A DNA stretch of 64,000 nt from Okapia johnstoni (GCA_024291935.2 CM044321.1:65466985-65530984), one strand, 5' to 3'; shown: positions 32,930 to 45,343, counted from the first letter of the stretch. Numbers and translations: made by a program. The notes: generated by a model from the sequence alone, not told the origin.

Positions 32930-33230
32930 GGTATGAAAGTCACTTCCTGCAAAAAGTTCCCTAATCCCCCATTCCTACTCGAAAACCCCCAATACATTAT
33001 TTTCCTGCTGTGTGTTTCATAGTATCCTACTTTCCCCCTACTAAAGCACTTCCCGCATTTACTTTTATTCATGTTTCACTGTGACTCTGTCTCACTGCTG
33101 GGCTGTCAGTATGATAAGGGCAAAGACCAAATCTATTCTTTTCATCAGTGTCTCTTTAGCACCAAACACGATGGAATTCATTCAGACTGTCATTGTCAAA
33201 TGGATTAAAATCTGAATGAATGAGTGAATG
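32930..33230 (+). mobile_element. L2 LINE 3'-end remnant
   Basis: 'ctgtctcactgctgggctgt', 'gataagggcaaagaccaaa' and 'tctctttagcaccaaacac', finishing with 'gaatgaatgagtgaatga', in the L2 3' order. It follows the longer L2 copy by about 260 bp and may be a separate insertion. Confidence 0.55.
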
Positions 33231-34509
33231 AACCACTGGTTTCCACCTCTAGGAAAAGCATGTCATGCACAACCTCCCAGTGCTCTTGCCTGCTGGGTCA
33301 TTCTGTGTGGGTGATTACTGCAGCCTCTTTTGGGAGACAGAGATGGAAGGAGAGTAAAATCTCTGTTATGAGATGTGCAGAAGCCAACTGCTGCCTCCAT
33401 CCCTGCTGCAGGAAAGGGGCTCAGGAAATAACCCTGGGATGAACCCCTCTCAGATCATCTTCAATCCAGCCCAAATACACTTTACCTCAGAGAAATTTCT
33501 CCAAAGTATTTTGAAATCATTGATCAGTTTTCTTAGTGACTAATAAGTACACTTATTATTTGAGGCTTTCTCTGTGCTCTCAAGGATCTTTCAAAGCAAA
33601 GTTAAGGATGGGCCAGAGAAAAAGGTGCAGAGAATCAGATGTAACCCTGAAAACCAATATAACAACCCCTGCATGGGTTATTTTAACTGAGGATCTACTA
33701 AAGATCACAGGAGAATTTGGTGGGATCTTGCAAAACTTATGCTTTGAATGTAAACAAAGGAAGCAAATGTTTCTGAGCGTTTATGCATATTCTCATATTT
33801 GGTTCTAATATTAGCCTAATACTCCTCCTAAGAAATTGGTGAATCACTTGACCAAACATGGGTGATGGCAATCACTTTGGGTTCTCTGTTTTGAGTCTCT
33901 TGTCTTCCATGGCATGAGCTGGTTTGCTTTGAAATATTCTCTTCTTTCCATGCAGTGTAGGGAATTCTCTCTTTCTCCTATGAGAGCAGTGTCTTCATCA
34001 ATTCTATTTGTATGTCTCTATGTCTCTAGCTTGTACTTCCTTTTGTTTCTAGTTGGCCACGGAATAGACTAATTTAATGCTAAGACATTCAGTGTGTCTG
34101 TTGCCTTTCACCTGGGGAGTCCTGTCTGTTCCTCTTTCTCTGCTTGCCTTATTCTGTGGGCTCTTTCAACTGAAATGAAGGTGAAAATTATGTAGATATC
34201 TCTGTGTGGTGTTTTTGGTTTTTTTTTTGCCTAGAATAGAACAATTTTGAGATTGAATTTACTTGGAAAAAAGTCTCCTTATCTACACAGAAATTATTGA
34301 CTATGCTACTGTACTTCCTCCGCTGAATAATCAAAATGTCCCAGGGGCTGCAGCAGCTTGGGGCTCAGCTGTTTAACCATATCATGCCCAGCAAGTGGAT
34401 TGTGTACCCTCATTAATGAGACTATTCTTCAGCTTCATTCTGAATAGTGTTTAGGAAGGTTTTAACGTTTTGAGCTAAATGCAATTTACTTCAATCAAAT
34501 CCTTTCTTA
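33231..34509. other. Unlabelled DNA with a possible conserved block
   Basis: No gene. 34290-34480 is balanced, complex sequence without repeat signature, containing CAGCTG (E-box) near 34366 and ATTAATGA near 34412. It stands out from the A+T-rich surroundings but conservation cannot be judged from one sequence. Confidence 0.35.
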
Positions 34510-34700
34510 CTTGAAGCCCTTAATTCACTTACTGTTGAATATATACTATTCACCAGGCATTAAATCCTAGAGATACAAAGACCAATAAGGAAGAAATTAC
34601 AGGCTAATACAGGAGAGGGGAAAGAAAAAACCAATTAAAATGCAGGGTGATAAGTGTTGTAATTGATATCATTATAGAGTTTTGGGCACTCTGGACACAT
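34510..34700 (-). mobile_element. L2 LINE 3'-end remnant
   Basis: 'ttgaatatatactattcacc', 'aggcattaaatcctagagat' and 'gacaaagaccaataagg'-like order of the reversed L2 end, then 'gataagtgttgtaattgat'. Confidence 0.6.
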
Positions 34701-35619
34701 CTCTGAAGAGTATTGCAGGACTTCTGTCTTTTGTTTTGACCATCATAATAATGATTTTAAAATACAATTCAATAGTGTCAAGTATATTCACATTAAAGAA
34801 CATCGTTTACGACAAGGATAAGAGGCATTATTTGATACCTTTATGATATTATGGAAGCTCCAACTTTGGTTATATGAGCACATTTGCTTTGAGTGATACT
34901 GTTTCCATGACTCTCTAATGTTTGTCCCTCCTGGCATTTTGTGCTATGGAAAAATAACTATTCTGATACACTCAAAGAGATCTATTTATTAATCTCCAAA
35001 CACATTTAACATTCTGACTCCTATGTCTTCAATCGTCTCTTTCTCTTTTTCTGAAATACCATTACCTATTTTTCCCCACATATCCACAGTTTTGGTCTAC
35101 CTGCATACCTACCCCAAGGAGCACGACAAGCCCTACCTAAAATCTGCTTTCTTCAATGCTCAGCTCACCCACGTCAAAAAATCACTGCCCCAACGTGACA
35201 CCTGTATCAACTTACTTGAAACTTAGCATATGTTACCTTGGAATATTACCCTGACAATATATAAATCCTATTTCACCAACTAAGGTACAAAAGGTACCAG
35301 GTTTTAATAATAAATCACACGGACTGAAGACTCTTAAGCATGGATTTAAAATATATTAATAAGTTACTGTGTGCAGAGGCAGTATTCAACATGAGGACAT
35401 GATGACAGGAGAGGTTCCTATCATTGAGAACCTTGCTACCTAGTGCTTTCATTTACCCGATCCTATTTCCTCTTTCAAAAAAAATCCATGCAATAGTTAA
35501 GGAAGACATATTATCCTAATTTTATGATAACGATATTGACACTAGAGAGACTAAGTGGTCAGCTGATGGCAGAATAAAGACCAGTGCTGTTTTCCAAGGA
35601 GTTGCAACAACATACATAG
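34701..35619. other. Unlabelled DNA
   Basis: No gene. 35350-35450 may be another reversed L2 scrap. The frame at 35023-35226 shows no feature. Confidence 0.4.
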
Positions 35620-36245
35620 CTGAGAGAACATGGGCTGCTGGAGAGAGAGTGTTTGGATTCCCACTCTGGTGGCCAGCTGAGCAGACTTGGAATAATTATT
35701 TAATATCCCAGAGCTTCAGTTACCTAGTCTTTGAAATCTGGTTGATAATGCCTACTTTATAGAGTTGTTGGAAAGATTAAATCAAATCAGTATAAGCAAT
35801 GTCCAGTGCATCCCCAGTAATAGCACATGGTAGGTACTCATTAACAGTGTTGCTTTGGTATCTGTGGGAGAAGGCAATGGCATCCCACTCCAGTACTCTT
35901 GCTTGGAAAATCCCATGGACAGAGGAGCCTGGTAGGGTACAGTCCATGGGGTCGCTAAGAGTCAGACACAACTGAACGACTTCACTTTCACTTTTCCCTT
36001 TCATGCACTGGAGAAGGCAATGGCAACCCACTCCAGTATTCTTGCCTGGAGAATCCCAGGGACGGGGGAGCCTGGTGGGCTGCCGTCTATGGGGTCACAC
36101 AGCGTCGGACACGACTGAAGCGACTTAGACTTGGTATCTGCACACTTACCCATAAGCAGTGCCTAGTAAGCCCTCAATAAATGATAGTTATTACTATTAC
36201 TACTACTGCAACTACTACTATACTGCTATTACAGCTTCTATGTCA
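35620..36245 (+). mobile_element. MIR SINE, split by Bov-A2
   Basis: 'gagtgtttggattcccactc', 'ccagagcttcagttacctag', 'atgcctactttatagagttg' and 'catggtaggtactcattaac' make a good MIR. It continues after the Bov-A2 as 'gtgcctagtaagccctcaat'. The end is a TTATTACTATTAC-type simple repeat (36188-36235). Confidence 0.8.
35865..36130 (+). mobile_element. Bov-A2 SINE (dimer) with target-site duplication
   Basis: Two Bov-A units joined by 'cctttcatgcactggagaag'. Perfect flanking repeat TTGGTATCTG (35855-35864 and 36131-36140). It lies within the MIR. Few changes from the copy at 11804. Confidence 0.95.
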
Positions 36246-37664
36246 TGAGGGCTGAGACCCGGGCAGTGCATGTCAGCACAAGTATCAGTTCTTTATAGCT
36301 GCACATTCTGATTGTGCCAGTGTCCATTTTGATTGGCTGGTGGCTTTGCTATTTTAGATGTGAAGTATTTTGTACAATACTCCTGCCCATAAGTGTTGTG
36401 GGACCACTGTTTTATGCATTTTTGTCCACTGTAGGTAACCTCCTATAACTAATGGCTCTACTTTTCTCCATCAGCACACACCTGCCACAAAGAAGCCTCC
36501 CACTCAAAGCATTATTAGACTAACACAGTTTTGAAGAACATTCACAATACTTGGCACATTACCCATTGACAGCCCTGTGTAAATATTAATACTATACCAG
36601 GCAGCTAGGTATCAGGGAAATACCTTGAAGTTGGGTTTAATGAACTAGCAGCCATGGAATTGATTTCCTTATCACTCTCATTCAGGAATTTCCATTTGGC
36701 TATATTTCAGACAGGTCAGACGTTTTCTACATGTGATTCAATTTAATTTACTTTATGATCCTTGCTCAATAATCATGACTCCAGGCCAATAGATGCTTTG
36801 AAAAGAATCAGAATGTAGCAAGTGGGCCTTTCAGATGACTTAGGTCTTAGGGCATTTTCCCACTGTACCCTCAGCCTTAATACAACCAGGAGAGAAGGGT
36901 AGAAGAGAAGCTTCATTAAACATCCAGAGGCAATGGAAATATAAAGCCAGTGAGCTGGATGGGACCATAACCTGCATTAACATGGCTCTTTTGAGTAAGT
37001 CTGCCTGTGCCAATGGCGCAAGTGTAAATGCACATGGGATTTTCAAATGGCCTTTGCCTCGAGTGCCAGCAAACAGGTTCCTAGCAACAGCAGCTTCTCT
37101 GACTCTCTTAGCATCATTCCTCTGACAAAGAAAGTATTGTCACAGTCCAAACTGAGGGCATGTGCTACTTGGGGGAGTAGTAACAGAGATTAAGGGGTAT
37201 GCAATGCAAGTGTGCACTTGTAATGAAATCTCCCGTACTTACCGCCTGGTTAGAAATCATGATTGCCACGGTATGCCTCTGTGATCAGGCTGAGCATAAT
37301 GAAAAATAGCATCAAAGCTTAGCTTTTCAGATGGCTTATATCAGGATTGGATAGAAGTGTTTTCAAGGCTGAGGTGGTAATGAAGAGGAATCCATGATGC
37401 AGAGAATAACAACTGATGCTTATTCATGGATAAAGGAGAGGTTCTCTGGGTGAGAGATCTATTAGCTGGATGAGTCCCTACACACAGGTCTTAGTGATTT
37501 AATGTCTCTGCCCAAATGTCAACATCACATTGTGCTCCAGACTATCCCATCTTCCTAAGGGGTTGTGTCATTTTCTTTAAGAAGTAATATAGCTTTACTG
37601 CAGGTGGGAGTCAGGAAAGAAAGGTACAAATTTTCTGGAATAGAATTTGACTACACATGCATGT
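36246..37664. other. Unlabelled DNA
   Basis: No gene. A short GATTGGCTG (inverted CCAAT) lies at about 36332. The frame at 36840-37046 (minus) has no known motif. Confidence 0.4.
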
Positions 37665-37667
37665 GTG

Positions 37668-37691
37668 CATACACACACACACACACACACT
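37668..37691. repeat. (AC)n microsatellite
   Basis: About 11-12 AC units. It marks the left edge of the L1-like remnant that follows. Confidence 0.95.
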
Positions 37692-38110
37692 CCAGAAACA
37701 GGGATCTCACTTCTACACATTTAGGTATTTATCCTATGGAAATACTCATGTATGTTGCAAAAGTTTAATTATAAAGCTGTTCACTGCAATACTGTCTATA
37801 TTTTAAGAGAAAAACCATAAAACCACCTACATATCTAACAATTATAAATAGGCTACAAAATCCTATATAATAGAATATCATGTAGCAAAAGAAATACTTG
37901 TAGAGAAAGTTTAAGGACAGGAAAAGTGTTTCATATTATTGTATAAGCGAAATATGCATATAAGGTAGGTAATAAGAATATACATCCAATATGGACAGAG
38001 ATTATTTTGGCTGATAAGATTTGGCTGTTTGTTTTGTTCTTTTTTGCTTAATAATATAAGAACAGGCATTACTTTAATAAGAAGAACACCGTTTTTCTTT
38101 TCTCTGAAGA
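37692..38110 (+). mobile_element. L1ME-like remnant
   Basis: 'acttctacacatttaggtat', 'ttcactgcaatactgtctat' and 'aatatcatgtagcaaaagaa' follow old L1 3' sequence ('cacttctgggtatttatcc…gttcattgcagcattattt…'). Confidence 0.6.
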
Positions 38111-38454
38111 AAAAAGAGGAAAATTAAAACTACAAGAATAAGTGTGTGTGTCAGTTGTGTGCATACATAATTATAGATTATTAGCGCCATTAATAAATAT
38201 CTATCTATTAATATATATGTGACTATGACTCCATATCAATATGTAGTATAGGTTTAAGTTTTCATTGTATTTGCAACTATTGTTCTTCCTGGCTGCGCAC
38301 AGAAAATATTTGACAGAGCCACACAAGAATGATGTCCGTTCAGGGGGTTCTTTATCATCATTTGTGCTCCCACCATGGTTGATACACATCCCGTATTGTC
38401 CCATCTTGCTCTTTCCTCCCCTCGGTGTATCTTTTTTCATCCATCTTTAGAAAG
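38111..38454. other. Unlabelled DNA
   Basis: No gene. A short GTGTGTGT at 38142-38149 and an 'atctatctattaatatata' patch at about 38199 are present. The small minus frame (38201-38440) has no features. Confidence 0.4.
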
Positions 38455-38705
38455 CCTACCGTTCATCAAGGCCCAATGCAACCCCAACCTTTGAGGATTC
38501 CTCTAATTATACTCATTCAGAAGTAGATTCTAATTCATCTTTTTAGACTTGGGACATTTTGCACTGAGTTGTGTGCCTATCTTCTCTCCTCTAATAGACT
38601 GTAAGTTGACGGAGGGCAGGGTCTAATCATCTTTGTATATTCTAAAAATGGGAGGCAGTGGTGGGATAGGTGCTTAAATATTCACTGAATGTTTAAATAA
38701 AGTAA
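38455..38705 (+). mobile_element. L2 LINE 3'-end remnant
   Basis: 'aatagactgtaagttgacgg', 'agggcagggtctaatcatct' and 'ttgtatattctaaaaatggg', then 'ggtgcttaaatattcactga', in L2 3' order. Confidence 0.65.
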
Positions 38706-40449
38706 CTATTTTCAGAATTTAGAGACACACGAAGTCTGATTGTTTGCTAAAAGTCTGACCCATCTTAGCACTGATCTGAATGTGAAACCAAAGTAAGTGT
38801 AGAGCCCTGGCTATTTTGTGATGTTTTAAAAAACAGCTTCAAGTTTAATTAGCACTTACTCGTAAAACTGGTTCTAACATAACAACTCAATGAGTACTTA
38901 TGTATAACAATCACCTGAAAGGGAGGAACTCTGAAGAGTAATAACAATCGCAGTTTATAACCCTTTCCAGAAGAATCTTATCCCTGGGGACTTGCTAGCA
39001 CAAAGGTTAGGAATAGGGTAGCTGGAAATGGTAGTCTTGTGACACGGGCTGCTGACCCATCTTTCCATGCCCTCCAAGGTGATATTGTTAAGATCCAAGC
39101 TGAGAGCTTCTGAAATGACATCTTGGGTGGGAAGCACTTTGCAAACCCTAAAGGGCAAGGGAAATGTTAGTTAAAATTATTACTATTCAGAGAAATCTTT
39201 TGGGAAATGGTTGGGGCACGAACCTTCCCGTTTGAGAAGGTGAGTTCAGTATGCCTGGGTTGGTGCTGCACGAATTGTTTTCTTTTCTCTTTGAGAACAC
39301 ACCTCAGGGGGCTGCCCTCCCTGGAAAATGACTTGATCTGCAAATGTCAATGATTCAAAAATATTTCTAAGGGGGATTCTCGCCACATACAAGTCAGAGC
39401 CTGAGTCAGAACTCCCTGATACTTGAGGGGAACACTCACGTCCAGTCCCACAGTAGGACTTACCCTCTGATCTTACATTTCAAGGAGTGCTTCCCAGTGG
39501 TGAGCCAACACCTCCTACGGAGTCCTCATTTGCCCCTCAGTAAAGAGGACACTCTGATTAGAGCCTGCAAAAGGCAAACTTTTTAGTAGCTATGTTTACA
39601 TTTATTCTTACTATTGTTCATAGAACGGATTCAAACGTGATTCCATTTACAGACAGCTCATAAATAGTTGGTTCTAAGTTTAGCCTTAATCCCTTTGGGA
39701 ATGAGTTCCTTTTATGGTTCACAATGTGACTTCCTAGTTTGAAAAAGAAAAAAAAATAATAAGCAAATCCTCTAACACTTAGAGGAAAGCACTTTCTATT
39801 TCTTGAGCTTTCTTAAAAATTCTGGGAGCTGCTTGCTTGCCAGCATGAAACCCAAAGGAGAAGGCAGAGGTGACAGAACTCGAAAACCCCTCCAAAGGGT
39901 AAACCAGAGGGAAGAGAGGAAAGAAAAGATTCTTACAACTGTCAGTCTATAGAAACAAGAAAAAAATTTCGTAATGTTTTAAAAGCAAACAAAATCTAAA
40001 GCAAATTAGTCCATCAGACATTCATTCAGCTTGTCTAGCTTGAGAAATAATGAATTCAGAACAGGATAGACATAGGATACTAATACCTTGTATTAGTTTC
40101 TCTAACAACATTATTATGGATTTTTACTTTGGAGTGTTAAATGAAAAAGCACAAAATCCCCGCTGTTTTATAAAGTGAAGCTGTCCAAGCTTTTGATTAC
40201 CACCCAGAATGAGAAGGTCCTAGGACTAATGAAATCAGAGCCTGACTGAATCTATCCAGATGAATGGATCAGGGTTCCCAATCAAGAGACAGCCTGCCAG
40301 CACTATGGCTGCTCTAAACTCTACCCATTTCAAAACTCACATCATTGACTTTTTGCCATAACTCCAACCACTTAGATATAAAATACTAACTGACTTGTTG
40401 TTAATCCTTCACAGTGTAGCTCTATCTCAACGACATTCTTTTGTTGTTT
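38706..40449. other. Unlabelled DNA
   Basis: No gene. 39105-39185 ('gaagcactttgcaaacccta', 'gttagttaaaattattacta') may be the end of a MIR-like SINE. The rest shows no repeat signature. Confidence 0.4.
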
Positions 40450-40460
40450 AAGCGGGCTTA

Positions 40461-40673
40461 AAGAAAGAAAGTGAAGTCGCTCAGTTGTGTCTGACTCTTT
40501 GTGACCCCATAGACTGTAGCCTACCAGGCTCCTCCGTCCATGGGATTTTCCAGGCAAGAGTACTGGAGTGGGTTCCCATTTCCTTCTCCAGGAGATCTTC
40601 CTGACCCAGGGATCAAACCCCGGTCTCCCACATTGTAGGCAGACGCTTTACCATCTGAGCCACCAGGGAAGCC
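40461..40673 (-). mobile_element. Bov-tA SINE
   Basis: Reverse Bov-tA with end 'agaaagaaagtgaagtcgct' and head 'gagccaccagggaagcc'. I see no good target-site duplication immediately around this unit alone. Confidence 0.93.
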
Positions 40674-40730
40674 TTACCTGTCTTCTATTCAGGTGAATAA
40701 GTCAAGTGCCTGTTGATTGGAATCTGCTGG

Positions 40731-40855
40731 TATTTTTTTAAGAGATTTTTTTTTTTCCTGAGTTTGCAGGATCTCAGTTCCCCCATGAGGGATCAAACCT
40801 GGGCCCTTGGCAGTGAGAGCACAGCATCTTAACCATCGGACCACCGAGGAATTCC
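40731..40855 (-). mobile_element. CHR-type SINE (tRNA-Glu head)
   Basis: Minus-strand head GGAATTCCTCGGTGGTCC (end near 40855), box-B-like GGTTTGATCCCT, and an A tail read as T run at about 40731-40756. CHR SINEs predate the split of ruminants from whales and hippos. Confidence 0.8.
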
Positions 40856-40869
40856 ATCAAGTGGGCTTA

Positions 40870-41615
40870 AGTGAATAATAATAAAATAAAAAAGATTTTC
40901 AAATAGGGTAATTACATATCTTGCCTTCCAAACCAGGGCATTTTTGAGAATAAAAATCTTGCTATTAATAATTTCTCCAGAACAGGCATAAGCCAAAACT
41001 GCCTAAGAAATTTCCTTTTTTTATTTTCCCCTTCTTTCTTCTTACCCATGACAGAAAAAAAAATGTGAAAGACTTTAAAATGACCCAGAAACATTATTGG
41101 GTATCTTCAATGCAGAACGGTTTCCTAAACACCTTTCCAGATTAGCTGATTTTATAGGGTCTCCGCAACTTTCACTGTCTTTGAACTATTATATTTCCCT
41201 CTGAGTTACACATAACTGGTAGAAATGGAAATGCCTCTTGTCTGCAGAGATAAAAGTTTAAAAAAAGATGGAAATACAATTGATTTCCTCCTGCTTCCTT
41301 TCCAATAAGCCCATTTCACAAGTGTTTATAAATTAATTTCAGCATTGTTTATTGCTATTGTATCTGCATTACTTTGAATTCATCTTTGAACTGGTTATGA
41401 CTTCTTACTGGTTCTTAGTTATTAAATTAACTAAAATCTTTGAAATATGTTTGACATGTGTTGGTATTTATGGGATTTTACCCTTTAAAAAATTCTTTGA
41501 TATAAAAAATTTAATTTCTTCTCATTTTCCTCCTTACATTACCATGGACTAGCAAATTCTCCATTTTCCCATACTAGTGGTTCCTTCATAGCTAAAGAGA
41601 TCACTACCTTCTGAG
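40870..41615. other. Unlabelled A+T-rich DNA
   Basis: No gene or repeat named. The frame 41352-41552 is hydrophobic by A+T-rich composition only. Confidence 0.4.
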
Positions 41616-41760
41616 GTCATTCATGCATTCATTGAACATATTTTGAGCAATCACTAGGTTCCAGACGTTGATATAATGACACAGAGAGAAGAGATTACAA
41701 ACAAGGAAGAATGGAAGCAGGGAGACCATTTGGGAGTCTATTGTAAGAGCCCCAGTGGAA
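41616..41760 (-). mobile_element. L2 LINE 3'-end remnant
   Basis: 'cattcatgcattcattgaac', 'attttgagcaatcactaggt', 'tccagacgttgatataatga' in reversed L2 order. Confidence 0.5.
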
Positions 41761-42365
41761 GATGAGGGGGTGAGGACTATGACAAATGTACTCTGACTAT
41801 AACCACCTTAAAGGAAGAGCTGACAGGAAAAGGATTTACTAATGGAGTGGATGTGATGTAAAAATAAAAGAGAGAAGTCAAGGAAATCCCCAGGCTTTGG
41901 CATGATTAATGAAGTAATTTGTGGTACCATTTTCTAGAGATTGGACAGACTGGGGATGGGGTTGGGTTGAGCTGAAACACTCACTCCCCCAGCTGATTAG
42001 TTTCAGCTGAACAAGGTCACACTCCCTTCTTTGTCCAATGACTTACCAATACAGGGATAAAGCCTGACCCCATTGGCCGAATCTGATTCAACTCTGAATA
42101 GCCACACCAGCTCTGGGGCTCCCTCTGGGATAAACTGAGGCCTTTGTCCTGAAGGCAGCAGCAGTTCTCCCTTTGCCTAATCCTGCTGCCATCATTCCCT
42201 CGTAGGAGTGGATCCTGAGGGCAAGCCCCCCAAACTTCTGCCTGCAGGTCTCCATCTCTGAAGCTGCTTCTTGGGACCAACCTACAACAGGGAGCGAGAG
42301 TTCAAGGATCAAGAGATTCTCCCTCACATCATCTTCCACATTCCTGTAAAGAGATTACTGAAAGT
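41761..42365. other. Unlabelled DNA
   Basis: No gene. 41940-42340 is richer in G+C, with a CCATTGG near 42070 and antisense-overlapping frames at 42017-42339. It may be an old LTR or a unique block; I cannot name it. Confidence 0.35.
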
Positions 42366-42374
42366 AGATATTTG

Positions 42375-42566
42375 TGGGACTTCCCAGGTAGGCCAGTGGT
42401 TAGGACTTCATTTTCCGATGCAAGGGGTGTCAGTTGGCTAAGATCCCATGTGCCTCTTGTCCAAAAAACCAAAACATAAAACAGAAGCTATATTATAACA
42501 AATTCCACAAAGACTTTAAAAATAGTCCACATCAAAAAAAAAAAAAAAGAAAGAAAGAAAGAAAAC
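42375..42566 (+). mobile_element. CHR-type SINE with target-site duplication
   Basis: Head GGGACTTCCCAGGTAGGCCAG, mid 'cagttggctaagatcccatg', and end 'ccacaaagactttaaaaata' followed by A15 and GAAA repeats. Flanks AGATATTTG at 42366-42374 and 42567-42575 are perfect. Confidence 0.9.
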
Positions 42567-42579
42567 AGATATTTGATTC

Positions 42580-42790
42580 TAGACTCTGCCTGCTTATCCT
42601 CTCCTCACTCTACCCTCCCCCTGCCCCCTCAAAAGAGAAATGAATGGCTCTCCCATTGCTCTTTGCCAGCCTCTTTCAGGATATATCACAACCTGCCCTC
42701 TGTATTTTCATCCTTGTCTCTCACCACTTTGCTGTAACCTCCCAACACAACCTACATTTTTAACTGGAGTAACTATTTACCATTTCTTGG
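42580..42790. other. Pyrimidine-rich unlabelled DNA
   Basis: C/T-rich unique sequence, no gene. Confidence 0.4.
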
Positions 42791-42794
42791 AAAC

Positions 42795-43135
42795 TACAGA
42801 TAGTCCCAACTTATGATGATTGTTCAACTTACAGATTTTTCAACTTTATCACAGAGCTAAAACCGTAGTTTGAAAACTGAATTTGGATCTTTTCCTGGGC
42901 TACTGATAATGCAATCCAATACTCTCTTGTGAGACTGGACAGTGGCAATAGCAGCTCCCAATCAGCCATGCTATGAGGAGGGTCGACAACAATATGGTTA
43001 CAACCATTGTGAACCCACACAATCGTTCTATTTTTCACTTTCAGAACAGGATTCAGTAGATTACATGAGCTATTCAACACTTTATTATAAAACAGCCATT
43101 GGGTTAGATGATTTTGCCCAACTGTAGGCAGTTCT
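42795..43135. mobile_element. Tigger-like (TcMar) DNA-transposon remnant
   Basis: Starts 'acagatagtcccaacttatg', then 'gttcaacttacagatttttc', and later 'catgagctattcaacacttt' and 'gattttgcccaactgtaggc'. These are landmarks of a family of short non-autonomous Tigger-type elements that I recall as having 'aacttatgatgg' and 'cgtaagtcg' ends. Only one end is clear. Confidence 0.5.
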
Positions 43136-45143
43136 TGAAACTCCTGTTACTGGTTCCCCCCATCCAGCCATGCCATACCCCCAAGAGTAAATACCCACTT
43201 TGTAAATGTATGATCTCTCAACTCCTAGGTTGGTGACACTTGTAAAAAGATGAAGAATAGGAATTCATCTCTCTCCACTCCTCAGTTCTCCCCTACTCAT
43301 TTATGGAGGATCCTCACTGTCTTGACTCTTTGGTAGGATCTTGTGATCCCATTTTTATTCACACCTTACAAAGAAACCTAGAGTAAACATAGAAGTCTAA
43401 ATAAGTGGTCAACTGTGGAGTTCAAAACTGCTTCCTAATCGGAGGAAGGCAGTGAGGAATAAAGGAAGAAAGCGGGGGAGCAGGTACAATCCAATTCAAA
43501 GCTCCATTTCTGCTGCCTCCCAGGCCTAGAGAAGGTACAAGACACCCTTTACACACAGTAGACTTATTCAATAAGGGGTAATTTCTGAGGAAAAGGAAAG
43601 GCAATGAATATACGAAGTTAGTACCTCAGATTCTTGTTCATACCACCATAACATCAAGTCGTATTTTAAAAATGGCCCCTGGGGGAAAAAAATTACTGTT
43701 TCTCAGAAATTCATTTTAAGGTGATCAGGTTACTTTAGACTGTCTTAAAACTTCTAAATCTGTGAAAGGTTGATTTTGATGGTAGAATTAAATACTTCCT
43801 TTGCAAAGATTTAGGTCTCCTGAACTTAAGGTTAAATGGAAAATTTAGTTCCTCAAATTTTCCTACCCTTTAAAAATATACAGTGCTTCCATGCCCTTTT
43901 GATGAAAAGTATCAGTGGCATAAAAAAATTAAGAGAACGAAATAGTCAATAAAAACTCATTAAAATTTAAAATCTACTAGTTTAGAATGTATGATAATTT
44001 TGGCACTGACTCCGTTGATGGTTCCCTTTCTATTGCCTATGATAAAGTATTTTGAAGTTATTGGTATGTACAAAAGATACTGGGGGGAAAGAGCTCACTC
44101 TTTAAGGTGAAGAAACTTGTGAAGTATTGTGGAAGCATCCCTCTACTGGCAGACAATATTAAAATTATTCTTAAATTTGCTCTTTCAAGCAATCAAGTTG
44201 GATGAGGACCTACCGCTTGGTTTAGGAGGCTAATTTAGTTTCTGTGCAGCCTGGTGGAGTGGAAAGGCTCCCTCAGGTGCTGTCTATGTGATATGGATGT
44301 TGGGTTTCACTTTGGGCTGATCCATCTTCCCACTATTTTGGCTGCTGTGAGGAGTAGAAGAGTTGTTCTCTGTGAAGGTCGGCGCCTCCAAACCCACTAG
44401 CTCTGCAAGAGGAGGGACCAGGTTTACTGATCTTATTATTTCAGAATCTGTCACATAGTAAGCACTAGACATGTGAGCCGTTAATACGTAATGATATGCC
44501 ATAGACCTGCATATCCTTCTGGAATATTCTTCATTTTTTTTCTATTTATTTATTGATGCATCCTTCCCCCGTGCCCTCAACCCAGTTATTCTAAATGTGT
44601 CTGGTGTTCAGCACAGTTCTGTGGCCAGAACATAAATCAAGTGCCTATTATGAGCAGACAAAGGATTTCACTGCAAGCAGGTGTGTGAGTCTGCGAATAA
44701 CCTTAGAAATATTTCTTTTTCTGTGTTCTTGCTCTAATGCCATTTAAAGACACAAAGGCTTTCCTGGGAAGCCCCCAGCCAACAGGTTCATATGTGCGGA
44801 TCACTGGATAATGGGGTCCACAACCACAGAAGCACAATGTCCACACAATCTGCTCCCGCCTAGCACTCAGTTGTCTCCTTAGAAACCAACGAGGCTGCAG
44901 GGAATCTGGGTGGCAGGTGAGCCGGAAGGGAGGTGAGTCACATCAGGAAAGGGCCAATTCACAATTCACTGTGCCTCTGATTCATCCCCACCTACTTCCT
45001 ATGTCCCTCTGGGTAGAGTTCATTCACATTACCTCTTGGTGAATGCTTACTGAGGCCCCAAAGTAATGATGGACACTGTACACCTGCTTCTAGGAAGAAA
45101 CACTCTAAGGAGGAGCTGTCATCCTGAAAGAAATTGGAAATAT
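43136..45143. other. Unlabelled DNA
   Basis: No gene over about 2 kb. The frames 43422-43604 and 44284-44502 (minus) have no known motif. 43640-44260 has a balanced, unique look; 44530-44560 is T-rich. Confidence 0.4.
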
Positions 45144-45343
45144 TAATCACTCAGTCATGTCTGACTCTTTCAGACCCTGTGGACTGTAGCCTGTCAGGCT
45201 CCTCTGTCCATGAAATTCTCCAGGCAAGAATATTGGAGTGGATTGTCATTTCCTTCTCCAGGGGATCTTCCCAACCCAGGGATTGAACCCAGATCTTCTG
45301 CATTGGAGGCAGATTCTTTACCATCTGACCACCAGGGAAGCCC
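45144..45343 (-). mobile_element. Bov-tA SINE
   Basis: Reverse Bov-tA from 'aatcactcagtcatgtctga' to head CACCAGGGAAGCCC. A few deletions in the head (CCATCTGACCACC). Confidence 0.92.

Larger units (their letters stand above)
40450..40869 (-). mobile_element. Compound CHR + linker + Bov-tA block with shared flanks
   Basis: From right to left on the minus strand: a CHR-type SINE (40731-40855), about 57 bp of linker, and a complete Bov-tA (40461-40673). The outermost flanks match: AAGCGGGCTTA (40450-40460) and AAGTGGGCTTA (40859-40869), 10 of 11 bases. This pattern suggests that the entire block was inserted once, as a read-through product starting in the CHR. Two separate insertions remain possible. 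Confidence 0.5.
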
